From NCBI GenBank assembly GCA_013396755.1, contig VWZF01004010.1, positions 611,176 through 675,175 on the forward strand: a DNA stretch of 64,000 bases, given 5' to 3'. A program made the position numbers and the translations under genes. The notes beneath the pieces were generated by a model. That model saw nothing but the letters and a program-made list of their open reading frames with translations. It did not search any database and was not told the origin of the DNA. The DNA comes from Sclerurus mexicanus. Lineage: Eukaryota > Chordata > Aves > Passeriformes > Furnariidae. Positions 12,001 to 23,929 of this stretch are shown in pieces. Numbering within the stretch: position 1 is the stretch's first letter; each line of letters begins with the position of its first letter.

Positions 12001-15000
12001 GAGGAGCAGAGCAGGAACATCAGATACTTCCCAGGATGGGCTTCCAGCCTCGCGGGGCTGCAGGAGCAGTTCCCGTTCCACAGCTGGAACATTCCCATCG
12101 CTGCATTCACGGCCATCGGTTCAGGGGGGCTCGGAAGTGCCTTTGAAAACTCAGTGTCTTATTTGTGACTTTTCCGGTCCCTGCGGGCCGGGGGGATTTC
12201 ACACGTTCCCTCGCCTATCAGGGCTCAGCGTTTCCTCCCGGAGCTCCCTTGGGAGCCCTGGCTGGATGAATTCTGCTCATGGAAACCTCACAGAGCTGCT
12301 TTTGTCCATCCTTTCGCAGCCCCTCACAGGCAGCCTTTGACAGTGGATGAAAAGGGCTCTGTGCTGAGGGCAGGAGCAAATCCCTCTATTTACTATGGGA
12401 CAAGGGCACTAAAAACGACATATTTACTTTTCTCTGAGTGCTTCTTTATTCTCCCGTCGCCTGCTGGCGCTTGGGTTTCCTGCCCCAGATGTTTGAAGAA
12501 GGATTTGATGTTTCATTGTGACGCCGCTTGTTGTTTATTCCTTCAAGTTGTGACTCATTTCGCTTTTACTTTCCCTCCGCAGAGAGCTTGTTTGTGACCG
12601 TCATCTCTCTTTGGCCACAGTTTTGGTTGGTTTGAAGGAGACCTTCCGACTTTCAGAGCCCCCCTGACTTCCTTCTGCCCATTTCCATTTCTCCCTCGAG
12701 CTGTGAGACCAAATGTCTCCCTGATATGGGTGCCTGGAGAACACCTCCTTGGTTTTACCTTCTTAAGTTAACGCTCCCAACCCTTGATGGAGTCAAACCT
12801 TCCCCATCCCTCTGGAATGCTGAGCCCACCCCTGGTGGCATCTTGGCTTTTGCTGCCTCAGCAGAAGTTTGGCTTTTCCCTGGTCCAACCCTGGTGCTTC
12901 ACACCTTGGTTTCCTTCTTCCCCTCCGCGTTTCTCACCCGTTTTCTCGGCAACGCAGACATTGAGACGTCTAAAAACTTCTCAGTGCGCACTTCCTGGTG
13001 TGCTATTCCCATTCCAGTGGGAAGCAGCCGGGCACAGGGCAGTGCTGCTCACCTGTGACCCTCCTAGGTGACACTCGAGCCAGCGAGATGCTGGAGCTGG
13101 CCTGCATGCACACGCTGTTTGTGAGGGAGCACAACCGCCTGGCTGGGAAGCTGAAGAGGCTCAATCCCCACTGGAATGATGAGAAGCTCTACCAGGAGGC
13201 ACGGAAGATCCTGGGAGCCATGCTCCAGGTACCAGCCAACGCCTCGAACATCCTGGCCCTGCCGGAGTCTCACGGGACTGATGGGAGAGGCTGTGTTAGG
13301 GCGGGGTGGCCAAAGGGTGAGGGGTTTTGGGATGCAAATGATCCAATTCTTTCCACCGGCCCCTTTCAAGCAAAGCAAAGTCACACAGAGAGACCTGAAA
13401 TAACAAGCACAGACGGGTCCCCCCAAATCTGTGGTGTCCCTCTGGTGTTAGATTCACAAATTGCTCCAGGGGTTTCTAACTGCACTTTTTTGTTCGAGAA
13501 ACGGGCAGAAAAGTCAGAGGAAAAGTTTTTCTAACCAGTGTTTGCGACCTGAGAAAAACAGTACTAGAAATGTGGATAAAAATTCCTCTGGATTGGGAGT
13601 TTCCTCCTCTCGACGGTTCCCTGCCCATGGCAGGGGGTTGGAAGGAGATGATCTTTCAGGTCCTTTCCAACCCAAATGATTCTGTGGTTCTATAAAGAAG
13701 CCTCGTGGCTGGTGAGTGCTGTCTTGGTGTTCCTCTGTCCCTTGGGACGGTTCTGCACCTCAGACTTCACCCTGAAGGAGATCTGAGGGTCACAGAAATA
13801 CTTCTGTCCTTGGCAAGGTCTCTTGTCCAGCCTCCAGTTCGGGGCAGGACCAGCTTCAAAGCCAGGTGAGGTCTCACAGCCAACATAAAAGGCTGGTTCC
13901 TATGGCAGAAGGAGACATGAGGTTCCCAAAGGCCGTCTTTAGTCAGACCTAGCTGGAAACCTGTCTTGGGAGCTGGGTTAACAAAAGAGAAACAACAGGA
14001 ATACCAATTTTTAAGCTGTCAGTTTAACTTTAGTATTGTTGAATTTAATGTTGAGAGAGTCAAAGGGTTGTCCTAAAAGCATCACCTCCATCATCGTGTT
14101 TCCATCAATGGTCTCATCTTCCTGCAGTTTTCAGACAATCCATTTTCTTCTGTTGACACAGGATTTTTTAATTTATTTATTTTAATTGCATTGTGGCACC
14201 TCCTCCATATCCCAGAGAGACACAAGAGGAGGGTTGGAATCCTCTGCCACGGGAGGACTCTCCGAGCTGCCCGAGGGTGGTGTTATCCCCTGTGCCAACA
14301 CTGCCAACGTTATCTTTGCCATCTGAGGGTGCAGCTCTGCCTGGCTGATGGGAACGGTGGCAAGAGACAATGTTTGGGAGGGTTTGGCAGCCTTTCATCT
14401 TCACAGAAGCACGGAATCAATTAGGTTGGAAAAGACCTCTGAGATCATTGATTCCAACCTATTATCATCATCTTGCTCTGACCTGCCAAAGTGTGGAGGC
14501 AGAGAGGAGCATGTCTGGGGACACCTGAGTGCCAAGAGCTCAGCTCCAAGGGGCAGAGGACACGTGTGGGTCAGGCAGGAGCGGTGGCTGGGCTCCCTGC
14601 TGTCCCTGACAAGGGGTGTCCACGTTGAGTTTTCCCCCAGCTCGTTGCATGTTCATGCAAAGCTCGTCAATGCCAGAGAGTGGAGAGATCCCTCCATGCC
14701 TGGCTGGAGAAAGCAGGAGCCTGGACGGTGACCTGCAGTGCTGGAGCTGCATGTGGCCAGGTGGAGAAGAGGCTTTGAACCAAGGCCGTGGAGCTGGACA
14801 CACAAAAATGTCCCCCCACAGCAGCAGGGAGGATCCTCACTGGGCTGCCAGAGCAGCTGAGTGAAGGCGTGGAGAGGTGAAAGGCAGGCTGGCCCTGGGG
14901 AGGTTCATCTGCTCCTGCATCAATCCCATCAAAGCAGCTCCTGTCGCTTGAGAACATGAACAACAACTTTCCTTCTGCAGAAAGTGATGGCCAAGGCATT

Positions 15001-18000
15001 GATGGCCCACCCTGCCCTTGTTTCCCCCCAGATCATAACCTACAGGGACTACCTGCCTCTCCTGTTGGGATCCAGGTTCCAGAGGCTGATCCCTCCTTAC
15101 CGGGGCTACAACGAGCGTGTGGATCCTCGAATATCCAACGTCTTCACCTTGGCCTTCCGCTTTGCTCACGCCTCGATTCCCCCCACCATTGGCCGCTTAA
15201 ATGAGAACTACAAGCCCATAACACCTGAAATCCGACTGGGAACCTCCTTCTTTGCCGTCTGGAGGATCATTCAAGAAGGTAAAGCCTTTCCTGCAGATCC
15301 ACGCTGGGGGTTTGTCTCACCCAGCCTTTCCTGCCCTGTCAGGAGGATGTCCTGCTTCAGCCAAATTTAAACCTGCTTTGCATTAAACGTACCAAACGAC
15401 CTTTGCAGCCAGCCAGAGTCTCCCCAGCTGAGCTGTCCCTGCAGCCCGTTGTGTGATGGAGCACGTGGTCTGCTCACTTCATTGCTGTGGCCTCCAAGAA
15501 CGTTGTTCGAAGTCCGTCCTTTCTAATTCTTTAAGTGCAGGAAAATTGATTCTCACGCAGCAGAAGCTTCTAATTAAATATAAGCCGGGCTGAGCTCTCT
15601 CGAGCTCTCGCCCACCCACTGGGCTCCCTGCTCTGCTCACACGTCCCCTTGTCACCATTCCAGGTGGGATCGATCCCTACCTGCGCAACCTGATGGCTAA
15701 TCAGGCCAAGCTGATGACGCAGCAGCAGATGGTGGTGGATGAGCTCCGGGACCGGCTCTTCGAGAAGGTAGAAAGGATTGGGTTTGATTTGGCCGCGCTC
15801 AACATGCAGCGGAGCAGAGACCACGGCCTTCCAGGTGAGCTGGCTGTGGGAGCAGAGCCTCCAGAGAAAAGCAACTGGAAATCAAAGTGTCTGAGCATTG
15901 AGAAACATCTCCAGCTCATGAAATGACTTAGAAGTTGGACTCGGTCCTTGTGGGCACCTTCCAGTTCAGGATAGTCTGTGATTCCATGAGGAGCTTTGCC
16001 AAACCTTTTCCGTATTTCTGGACAACCATAGGTAAGCGGGTGGGTGGTTGAGCAATGGAGGCAGAGTCTGGATGAAGCTGAAGGAGACACGTGGAGGCAG
16101 AAGAACACAGACTAGAGTCTGGTGTTCAGTGACTGACTCGTTTCTATTGTTCGAAAGGAAAAATTAGTAAAGTAGTTCAGCAACAAGTTTCCAGGAGTGG
16201 AATTAGGGCCAGAAGTCCCCTGTGGCTTCTCTCCAAACATCTCTAGTGGTCCAGCTCAACCACACACAACTGGAAGAACAGATTCCAATATGTAAGGAAA
16301 ACCTCATCGTAATTTCTCTACAAAGACCATGTCCCAAAACATAAGGCATGTCAGAACCACTCTCAGGGCTCTGCAAGGTGCAAAACCAGTGTGATGGCAT
16401 TGCAAGAAGGTCTTGAGAAATAGGCTGTTGATGGGACTCCACAGCTGGCTCCTGGGTGGGTCGTTGCCCAACAGTGTTATTAGTGTGATGTAAGCGCCCG
16501 GAGCTGCCGTGTCAGTAAATCCTGGGAGATGCAACACGGATCACTCTGAAACTGGGATGAAACGTGAGCTGGATGCCGGGGGGTTGGGGATTTTTCCATG
16601 CTTTATGTAGGAATGACACTGTGCAGAACCCGATCGGAACCACAAATGCTGAGTTTCGAGCTCTGACTCCAGACCTGGTGTGGTGGAGCTGAATGTTTTT
16701 CTAGTGAGTTTGTGTTCGGTTTTGGGTCTCAGCCACCTCGAGTGCTGCTCTCCTCCTGATGGTGATGGCATAGCCGGGTCAGAAAAACCTTTCTAATTAA
16801 TTTTTGGATGAAGCAAATTCCCAGTCTCCCGGATTGCTTGATAATGGTGTCATCCAGGCACCATAAGATGTGTCTTTTCCTCCTAATTATCCCCATTTTT
16901 CTGACACAGGACAGTAGGTTTAGATGGGACACTGGGGAGAAATCCTTCCCTGGGAGGGAAATCCTACCCAGAGAAGCTGTGGCTGCCCCATCTCTGCAAG
17001 TGTCCAGCTTGGACGGGGCTTGGAGCAACCTGGGCTAGTGTGAGGTGTTCCTGCCCATGGCAGGGGTGGAATGAGATGGTCTTGAGGGTCCATTCCAACC
17101 CAAACCATCCCCTGATTCTATGGCATCCTGCTCACAGCAGAGGCGTTTGCTGCACCATCATCTCATCTCTTCACCCAACAGCCTTGGCAGGAGGAGGATT
17201 CATCTGTGCTCCACACATTTCCCCTCTACTTAATAAGGGACCATTTGATAAGACACTGAGATGCAAATTGCCCTCTGCCAAGCAGGTGGCCTGTCCACCA
17301 AGCTGCAGAATTGTCCACCAAGCTGCAGGGTTATGCACCACTTGTGGCCTGGGGGATTTTTGCCTGTTTGCGGCACAGGAAAGATTAGGCGAGCTGGCCA
17401 AGCCTGATGGCTGAGGTAACTTGGGCTGTGTGGTGTGGGATGACGACACACTTGGCCACTGTCCCGTTGTCCACAAAGAGGGACCATTCTCATCTTGTCC
17501 AGGCTCACTTTCAATGAAGGCAGCGTCAGTTGGTTTTGTGAGCTCAGTCTGAAGATACCTGAGCTCCAACAAGGTCCTGGCTCACAGTGAAGACCAGGCA
17601 GACATTTTACATTCCCAGACCCTTCATCTGAGCACCCACAGCACAGGGTGAGGAGAAGACACACACACACACGGGTCTGCTTTGTTGTTTGAAATTCCCT
17701 GTGGTCACTGCTCTGGCTCTGCTGCAGCTTCAGCAGGGCAGGGGTCTCCCAGAGCTCCTCAATCCCATCACCAGGAGGTTGTTTTGGCCACAGCATCGCT
17801 CTGGAGCCTTTGCATGGACACCTGCATCCCTGCTGAGCGGAACAGAACAGCACTGGAAGGTGGTGGAACATCTCCCACCAAAGACATGGCCCTCCCAAAA
17901 CAGCATTGAGAGACCAGGCAGGAGGAGCTGGCTGTGGAGGAGTGGGAATTCCATGGAATGAACAGAAATATAAAGCAATGCTTTGAGTATTTTGGGGCCC

Positions 18001-21000
18001 TACCTGTGTCCCAGCTTTGGGAAAGAGAGGAAAAGGTCTCTCCAGGAGGGGGTACCACGTTACTGCTCTGTCTCTGATCCCCAACTCCTTGCAGGTTACA
18101 ACTCCTGGAGACAGTTCTGTGGGCTCTCACAACCTTCTGGAGTGAAGTCACTTGGGCGAGTGTTGAGGAATCGGGATCTGGCAAGGAAGTTCCTGCAACT
18201 CTACGGGACCCCCAAGAATATTGACATTTGGATCGGGGCCCTTGCGGAGCCCTTCGTGAAGGGAGGCAGGGTTGGGCCTCTCATGGCTTGTCTCATTGGC
18301 ACCCAGTTCAGGAATATCCGCGATGGGGACAGGTAAGAGGGGATCTGGTGACTCCAACCCCGAAGGACAGAGGGACACCGGAGTTTATGCAGATCTAGAA
18401 TCTCCCAGCTGTTCATTGCTCTTCTTTTCAGTGCTGCTCCAAAGGTTTCTTCCCCTTTCTGGTGGCGTTCCTCTTCCCTGGCTGATGGTTGAGATCCTGG
18501 GCTGAGGTCCCTTCCCAGCCAAGTGTTGTCACTCTCAGCCTGTTCACTTGTTCAAACTGGGTTGTCCTTCTCCACATCAATGGTTCACACCCAGCGTGAC
18601 CTTTTTTCCTCCCTCAACTCAGTGCTCTCAAGGTGCCCCCCTTGCTGTGTGTTCAACCAGCAGCTCCCTCCAGCAGGAAGGGAACACACCAATACCTTAA
18701 CAAGGACAACAGGTGCAGCTCTAGTGGTGGGAAAACCAGGATCTGCATGGATTGCCTTCCCCAGTTAGAGAAAGATCTGTCAGGTCCAAACACATGGCCC
18801 CGGGAGCAGCTGCTCGGTGTCTGCTGACGTGGTGGCTTTGAGAATTTGCCTGCAGACCAAGGGGTGGTGCTGAAGGACGGACACACTTCCAGGCCACGTA
18901 AAAGAGGTGAAATGTTCCCTCTTGGTTAAATCCCAGCTCAGCCCAAGCAGCATCCCTGTCCCCTCTCTGCTGCGCCTGCAAAAGTCAAACATCAGTTCAC
19001 CTCCCGAATTCTGAGCTTGCAATGCCCAGCTTTGTCCATCTCAGTGTCTTCTGCGCTTCCCAGGGGGTTTGGAGGTGATTTCTCACTATTTCTTTCCCCC
19101 CCCCCTCCCCGGGTCTGACACGTAGCAGGGCTTGGTCTTTGCTTGCACTGGGCTGTGGGTTGGGGTTTTCTCGTCAGCCAAAATCACTTCAGCAACACTG
19201 AGCTTTCAACAACCCTGAATTCCTCCTCCTCCCCGAGGTCGCTCAGGGGCATCAGGTGCAGCAGGGAATTGTGTGCCCCAGTTTAAGCTGCGTTTCTGGA
19301 GCAAGATCCCCGTTCCTGCCAGCAATACTGCCTGAAAACGGGATCACACCCCCTGTTTCTGGGAAACGGTTCTGCCTAGAAAGGCTTCGGGTGAGCTCAA
19401 AGCCCAGCGTTGGGAGCTGAGAGGCAAACAGCCTAGAAATCCTGTTCTTATGGCAGGAAACAAACCCTTTTTTTAAAAAATTGAGTAATTATAGGGCTGG
19501 TTCCAGCATGGCTTGTGAGCACAGCCTGCACAGCCTTTCCTGCTTGAAAGGGGTGCCTGTGCCTCATCTCAGGGAGCACAGGGCAATTAATTCACTTGCA
19601 GCCAAAAAAACCCCCAAATTCAATTATCCAGCTGGTGAGTCAGGGCTCTTCATTTAAATGAGAGAAATTTAAATTCGTTCTTCCCAACAGGACTGTGTTA
19701 TTGGTGTTAATGTGGGAGCCCTGAATGTCAAGAAGCCTGAAGGCAAAAATCTGTTGTGTCTTCTCCTTTGTCCTGCAGGTTTTGGTGGCAGAACCGCGGG
19801 GTTTTCACCCCCCGGCAGCGCTGTGCCCTGGCCAAAGTGTCCCTGTCGCGAATAATATGCGACAACACCCACATCACCAAGGTCTCAAGGCACATCTTCA
19901 GGGCTAACAGGTACCCCCATGGCTTTGTGAGCTGCAGTCGGATCCCGAAGCTGGACCTCAGAGCCTGGAAGTCGAGGAGAACCGAGGAGCAAGGTGAGCA
20001 CTTCCAACAGCTCCTGAGGCTGCAAACTGAGCTGACTAACAGGGGCTGGGTCCGTGTGCCAGGAACAGCTCTAGGACTTGTTTGGAAACTGCGTTTCATC
20101 AGGTGTTCTGTGAGTGGCTCCTCCAAAATGCAGATTCTCCCGGCATTGGCATCGCAAGCCCAAGCCAAGCGCCCTGTTCTGGGATTCTTCGCGGGGCAGG
20201 CTGAGGGAGCTGGGGCTGTTCAGCCTCCAGAGGACACTCTGAGAGGGACCTGCCCATGTGTGGCAGTGCCTGCAGGGAGGGGGCAGAGCACGGACCAGGC
20301 TCTGCTCGGGGGGCCCAGCCCTGGCACAAGAGGGACGGGCAGGAACTGATGCCCAGCAAGTTCCACCTGGCCAGGAGGGAGAACTTCTTCCCTGTGCAGT
20401 GAGCCAGCCCTGAAGAGGCTGCCCGGGGAGGGAGTGGACCCTCCTCCCTGGGGATATTCCAGAGCCCTCTGGACACACTCCTGTGCCGTGTGCTCTGGGA
20501 TGGCCCTGCTGGAGCAGGGAGGTGGGACCAGATGCCCCACTATGGTCCCTTCCAGTCTGAACCACCCTGGGATTTTTTTCTGATTAAAAGCCCTTCCAGT
20601 TTAGCTCTTTGCTGTCGATTCCTGTGCTTTTCAGCAATGTCCAAACTGGGAAGGCTGGTCTGTCTGTCTGGGTGGTTGGTCTGTCCGTAGCACACCCTGA
20701 GCTGTCTCCTGGGGTGCCCCAAAGCAGCTCTTCACTGGAACAGAGATTCCCACTCTGTGGAAGGGATCTTGGAATCTGCTTTCTGCTTGTGTAGTTTTTG
20801 CCTATAGTTACATTATTTCCCTCTGCCTTCAGGATTTATAAAATCTGGATGTTTAATGCTTTCCTTCCAAAATGCTCTCTGAACTCCCTGGGAAGCAGAT
20901 GTAGGGAAGAGTGGCTCTCCCTTGGGAAAAGCAGCCTGCTCCAGTGCCTTTTCCTACCAAAGCACCACCCTTCCTTTGCTGACACCTATGGTAAGTCCTT

Positions 21001-21062
21001 CTCTGTTAACACATTGCTTTTTATCTCCTCTAGAAGAAGATTCCGAGGACTTTAAATGCTGA
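3031..21062 (+). CDS. MPO: Animal haem peroxidase, myeloperoxidase-like (13 coding exons, 725 aa)
   Basis: Secreted or granule haem peroxidase that uses H2O2 to oxidise halides or thiocyanate to antimicrobial products. Coding exons: 3031-3103, 4222-4315, 5620-5795, 7666-7786, 8417-8546, 9552-9758, 11289-11604, 13068-13228, 15032-15278, 15664-15834, 18095-18332, 19779-19993, 21034-21062. All introns are GT-AG and phases join without a break (2178 nt). The start at 3031 opens a hydrophobic signal peptide (about residues 1-22). The distal-haem segment GQFIDHDLDFSP carries Asp232 (haem ester), His233 and Asp234 (calcium). DTRASEM (374-380) carries the catalytic Arg376, ester Glu379 and Met380. 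The proximal histidine is His472 in RFAHAS. FLDGSVVYGSE in exon 7 matches the calcium loop. N-glycosylation sites include NVT and NFT. Length is close to human MPO, EPX and LPO (712-745 aa). Met380 points to MPO, because EPX has Thr and LPO Gln there; orthology still needs a tree. The short last exon encodes only the acidic tail EEDSEDFKC. Confidence 0.93.
3845..4018 (-). mobile_element. CR1: CR1 LINE 3' fragment in peroxidase intron 2
   Basis: Begins with the inverted octamer tail (AGAATCACGGAATCATGGAA), then TTGGGTTGGAAAGG and GGCAGCCACAGCTTCTCTGG, all in minus orientation. Confidence 0.9.
4329..4705. repeat. TG-rich tandem repeat (GTGTGTCACATGTGTGTCAC type)
   Basis: A run of imperfect 8-20 base units built from GTGTGTCAC, CACATGTG and GTGTCATG, inside intron 2 of the first peroxidase gene and starting about 14 bases after the exon 2 donor. 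Segments around 4380-4440 and 4525-4590 repeat each other almost exactly, so there is a higher-order period near 145 bases. Confidence 0.85.
4866..5062 (-). mobile_element. CR1: CR1 LINE 3' fragment in peroxidase intron 2
   Basis: Minus orientation: AGAAGCACAGAATGGGTTGG, then CCATGGGCAGGGACACCTTC and the CAGGGCCTGCCCACCCTC end. Confidence 0.9.
6397..6515 (-). mobile_element. CR1: Short CR1 fragment
   Basis: Minus orientation: AATGGTTTGGGCTGGGTTAG, CCATGGGCAGGGACACCTTC and TTGGACACTCTCCCAGC. The middle of the element is deleted. Confidence 0.8.
6785..7165 (+). mobile_element. CR1: CR1 LINE 3' fragment, about 380 bp
   Basis: Longer plus copy that includes the upstream part (CAGCCTGGAGAAGGGAAGGC, GGACAAGGGGAATGG) and ends at CCCATTCTGTGATTAAGG. 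Confidence 0.9.
7822..7990 (+). mobile_element. CR1: CR1 LINE fragment just after peroxidase exon 4
   Basis: Plus orientation: GTTCAGGTTGGACATCAGGA, TTCTTCATGGAGAGGGTTGT and CTCAGGGAGGTGGTGGGATC. The 3' tail is lost. It starts only 36 bases after the exon 4 donor. Confidence 0.85.
10148..10505 (-). mobile_element. CR1: CR1 LINE 3' fragment in peroxidase intron 6
   Basis: Minus orientation: CCCAGAATCACTGAGGTTGG, CCCAGAGCACTGAGTGCC and CCAGGGATGGGGACTCCACC, reaching the CCCTGAGCCTCC region. Confidence 0.9.
10775..11066 (+). mobile_element. CR1: CR1 LINE 3' fragment, subfamily with a distinctive 3' end
   Basis: Contains GTTGGATCTCAGCAAAAGG, GGGCACTGCCCAGGCTCCCC and GGGTTGGACTCCATGGTCC, ending AATATCCTGTGATTCTCTC. 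It is nearly identical, in opposite orientation, to 22935-23178. Confidence 0.9.
11694..11765. repeat. Pentanucleotide repeat (CCTTG)n to (CCCTT)n
   Basis: Intron 7 of the first peroxidase gene holds about six CCTTG units passing directly into about nine CCCTT units, a pure-pyrimidine tract in its second half. Confidence 0.9.
13612..13697 (+). mobile_element. CR1: Short CR1 3' tail fragment
   Basis: CTGCCCATGGCAGGGGGTTG through CCAACCCAAATGATTCTGTGG, the extreme 3' end of a CR1 copy. Confidence 0.8.
14402..14475 (-). mobile_element. CR1: Short CR1 3' tail fragment
   Basis: Inverted tail CACAGAAGCACGGAATCAAT followed by TAGGTTGGAAAAGACCTCTG. Confidence 0.8.
15935..15985 (+). mobile_element. 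CR1: CR1 tail remnant
   Basis: TTGGACTCGGTCCTTGTGGG then CACCTTCCAGTTCAGGATAG and CTGTGATTCC, about 50 bases of a CR1 3' end. Confidence 0.5.
16912..17125 (+). mobile_element. CR1: CR1 LINE 3' fragment in peroxidase intron 10
   Basis: GAAATCCTTCCCTGGGAGGG, AGAAGCTGTGGCTGCCCC and a tail at CCTGATTCTATGG. Confidence 0.9.
20165..20578 (+). mobile_element. CR1: CR1 LINE 3' fragment in the last peroxidase intron
   Basis: About 410 bp with GAGCTGGGGCTGTTCAGCCT, AAGTTCCACCTGGCCAGGAG, GGTGGGACCAGATGCCCC and CCTTCCAGTCTGAACCACCC. This is a more diverged subfamily than the other copies. Confidence 0.8.
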
Positions 21063-21861
21063 ACACTGAGGATTCCCCAGAAGTCTGGACTTGGGATTTA
21101 TTATTATTATTATTTTTACTGTGTTTGTGCTTTTCCTGCCTGCAATGCTTGAGCACAGTCGCCCTCATTTGCTCAGCTTAGTTTGCACCAAACCTTTCCA
21201 GTGGGATGGAGTCCAGCAATGAAGAACTTCCTGGAGAGGTGTCCCACATCTGTGAAATCGCTCCACGTCACAAAGCCAAACGGAATGAGTTATCCAGAGG
21301 CTGATTCCAAACAACACCAACTGCTGGCTTATGTTGTAGAACCACACGCTGTGTTTCACCAGCACACGGTTTGGACCCTTCTTTCAGGTTTTTCCACCCC
21401 CACAGAAAGATCCAGGGCACTGGAATGACGCTGATTCTTGCTCTCCAATTTTTTTTTGTCCCCCAATGTCAGGATGCCCTTGTGGGAAGCAGAAATAGCT
21501 GTCCTGCACCCAAGACAGCTTTGTCTAAAATGCCCTGTGTCAGGTTTGGCTCCAAGATGGAAGGAAGAAATTGTCCACATGGAGAGAGCTGTTTTCTCAC
21601 CCTTTTTTGCCCTTAGTCCAGAATTCCCAAGGCATTGTGACAAAAATCTGTGACAAGTTATTCCTGCAGCCTGGCACGAGCCAGAGTGATTTATCCCTGG
21701 GCTGTGGAGCTGGTGGGATGTGTCCTGGCAAACGTAAGAACCATCTAAACCCACAAGAAAGTAAAAGCTAACCTGGTTTCACTCCAGCTTTGTCCCCTTA
21801 ACATCTTTTCCTGGAAGGGATGAAACCCACTTTCCCCTGCCTTTGTATCCTGCCATTGCTC

Positions 21862-21867
21862 AATAAA
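21862..21867 (+). terminator. Poly(A) signal AATAAA of the plus-strand peroxidase gene
   Basis: AATAAA lies 800 bases after the stop codon at 21062. No other gene or clear repeat comes between, giving a 3' UTR of roughly 820 bases. Confidence 0.6.
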
Positions 21868-22404
21868 CTGCAGTTCTGGGCTGAAGCCAAAAGGTTTCCT
21901 TGCTCTTTGTTAAAGGTGTAGCAGCCACAGGTGAGTGGAGGATGGTGGGAGGATTTCGGTGGGAATGGTAGGAAAAGGTGGTTCCAGAATCCTGTTGGAG
22001 AAAGAATCCATGTGATATGGAACTGTGGAAGGGCCAGGGCAGGATGTAGTTCCAACAAACACTTGACAACAATTCCTCCTCACCACTTTCAAGGTGGGAA
22101 GAGCCTCTGGGAGAACCTTGGAGAGGAAGAAGAGAGATGGAGACCAAGTGCTGCCAACACTGGCTGGGATGGAGGGGCTGAGGGTGGTGTGGGCTGGGAA
22201 ACACCGGCCTGGGCACCTTTGGAAGGCAGAAAGCACCAGCCATGCCCTGGAGTGCGCAGAAGTTCCCTCCGTGTCCGGGCTGGGCTCCTGGTGCTGGAGC
22301 TACAAGGGAGTCAGCATGGATGGGTGGGAGGTGCTCAGTCTGGAGGAGAGGAGGGCAGTGATTTCAGACTGCCCCTTCCTAAGGAATAGCTGTGAAGCCA
22401 AACA

Positions 22405-22670
22405 CTTCCCAGAGTGAAAGGACCAGAGGGAACAGACTCCGGTTACAAGAAGGGAAATTCCCTTGAGACAAAGGAAATCATTATTCCCTGGGATAGTGGT
22501 GCGATGTGGACACGGGGATCAGAGAGTTGGTGGGATCTCCATCCCTGGGGGTTCTCTAGGCCCTGAGCGAGCTGGCTGGGTTTGGAGTTCACCCTGCCCT
22601 GAGTAGCTGGTTGCCCTGCAGACCTCCAGGTGTCCTTTCCCACTCCAGTTTCTCTGTGATTCGCAGGGAT
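22405..22670 (+). mobile_element. CR1: Diverged CR1 LINE fragment
   Basis: GAGTGAAAGGACCAGAGGG, GTGGGATCTCCATCCCTGGG and a tail-like TTTCTCTGTGATTCGC. Similar in layout to CR1 but poorly preserved. Confidence 0.6.
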
Positions 22671-22934
22671 GAACTGTTTTACTTTCCAGCCAGAGCTCAG
22701 CTGGCTGTGAGTTATCCCATGGGTGCAAGTCCTGCAGCACAGGATGGTCCAGCACTCTGTTGCTGGCAGGGCTGTCTGGATGTCCTGGAAATCTTCATGA
22801 CTCAGAACACCTTTTCTTGTAAAAACCCTTCTCTGCCATTACAGACACATCCAGCCATGTCTTTGCTCATAAATAGGTACCCAAAGCTAATCTGTGCCTT
22901 GTAAAACTGAATGTTATATGGATGTTTAAGGGAT

Positions 22935-23178
22935 CCCAAAGGGGTCCAGCTCTTGGCCCTGCAGGGACACCCCAACAATTCCCCCTGTGCCCCAGAGCAT
23001 CATCCAAACCCTCCTGGAGCTCTGGCAGCCTTGGGGCTGTGCCCACTGCCCCGGGGAGCCTGGGCAGTGCCCACCACCCTCTGGGGGAAGGACCTTTTGC
23101 TGAGATCCAACCTGACCCTGCCCTGACACAGCTCCAGCCCTTCCCTGGGTGCTGTCCCTGGTCCCCACAGAGCAGAGA
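22935..23178 (-). mobile_element. CR1: CR1 LINE 3' fragment, near-identical inverted partner of 10775-11066
   Basis: CCCCAGAGCATCATCCAAAC, GGGGAGCCTGGGCAGTGCCC and CCTTTTGCTGAGATCCAACC match the plus copy at 10775-11066 almost base for base. Confidence 0.9.
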
Positions 23179-23929
23179 TGTTCCAGTCTGTTCCAGTGGA
23201 GCTATTTCGGACAGTAATTTCCAGTGGGAATCGCTCCCATTTCAGAACGGAGTCCTTCGGTTTTGTCCTGAAATCTTTGCTTTGCCTTTAGGAGCCAGCT
23301 CTGCTCTTTTCACTTCGCTGTGCTGGCAGCAATCCACGTTCTTCATTTGTTTATGGTGAACAAGACCATGTTCTTTGCCTTTTCCCACCGGATCAGATCC
23401 CTCTCCCTGCCTCCTCCTCTCTCTCCTGGCCCACGTGTGGCTGAGCAGAGCTGGGGAATAGGAGAGTCATTAAAGCTGGGTGATGAAAGCTCACGGTGTG
23501 AGCAAGACCCTCCTCTCCTTATCTCAGAGTCACTGAAATGAAGCCAGATTCTGGAAAGGGTGCAAAGACCCAGGGGCAAAAGGGAGTTAACTGGGCTTGG
23601 ATCCACTTAGTCTGGAAACTGGGAGCCTCATTAGGGCTGTTCTTTCCGAAAACACCTTGCAAGTTAGGCAAGAGCGGACGGCTTCTGCAACGGAAGTGTG
23701 GTGGATCCAGGAGCTGGGCTTGCGACACAGGGAAATCAGAGCTGGGCATTTTGGAGTCTGTGGGTTTGGAACCCAAAGGTTGTGTCAGAGCCGAGCTCGC
23801 TGTCCCTCCGTGGAGAACTGGGAATGGTGGGGTTTTCTTGTTGCTTTATGTCTTTGGCTTTTCCCATTCTCATCAGAGACACTCCCCTGCTCTTGGAAGC
23901 CCCAAATCACAGACTTTTTCTCTCTGCAA

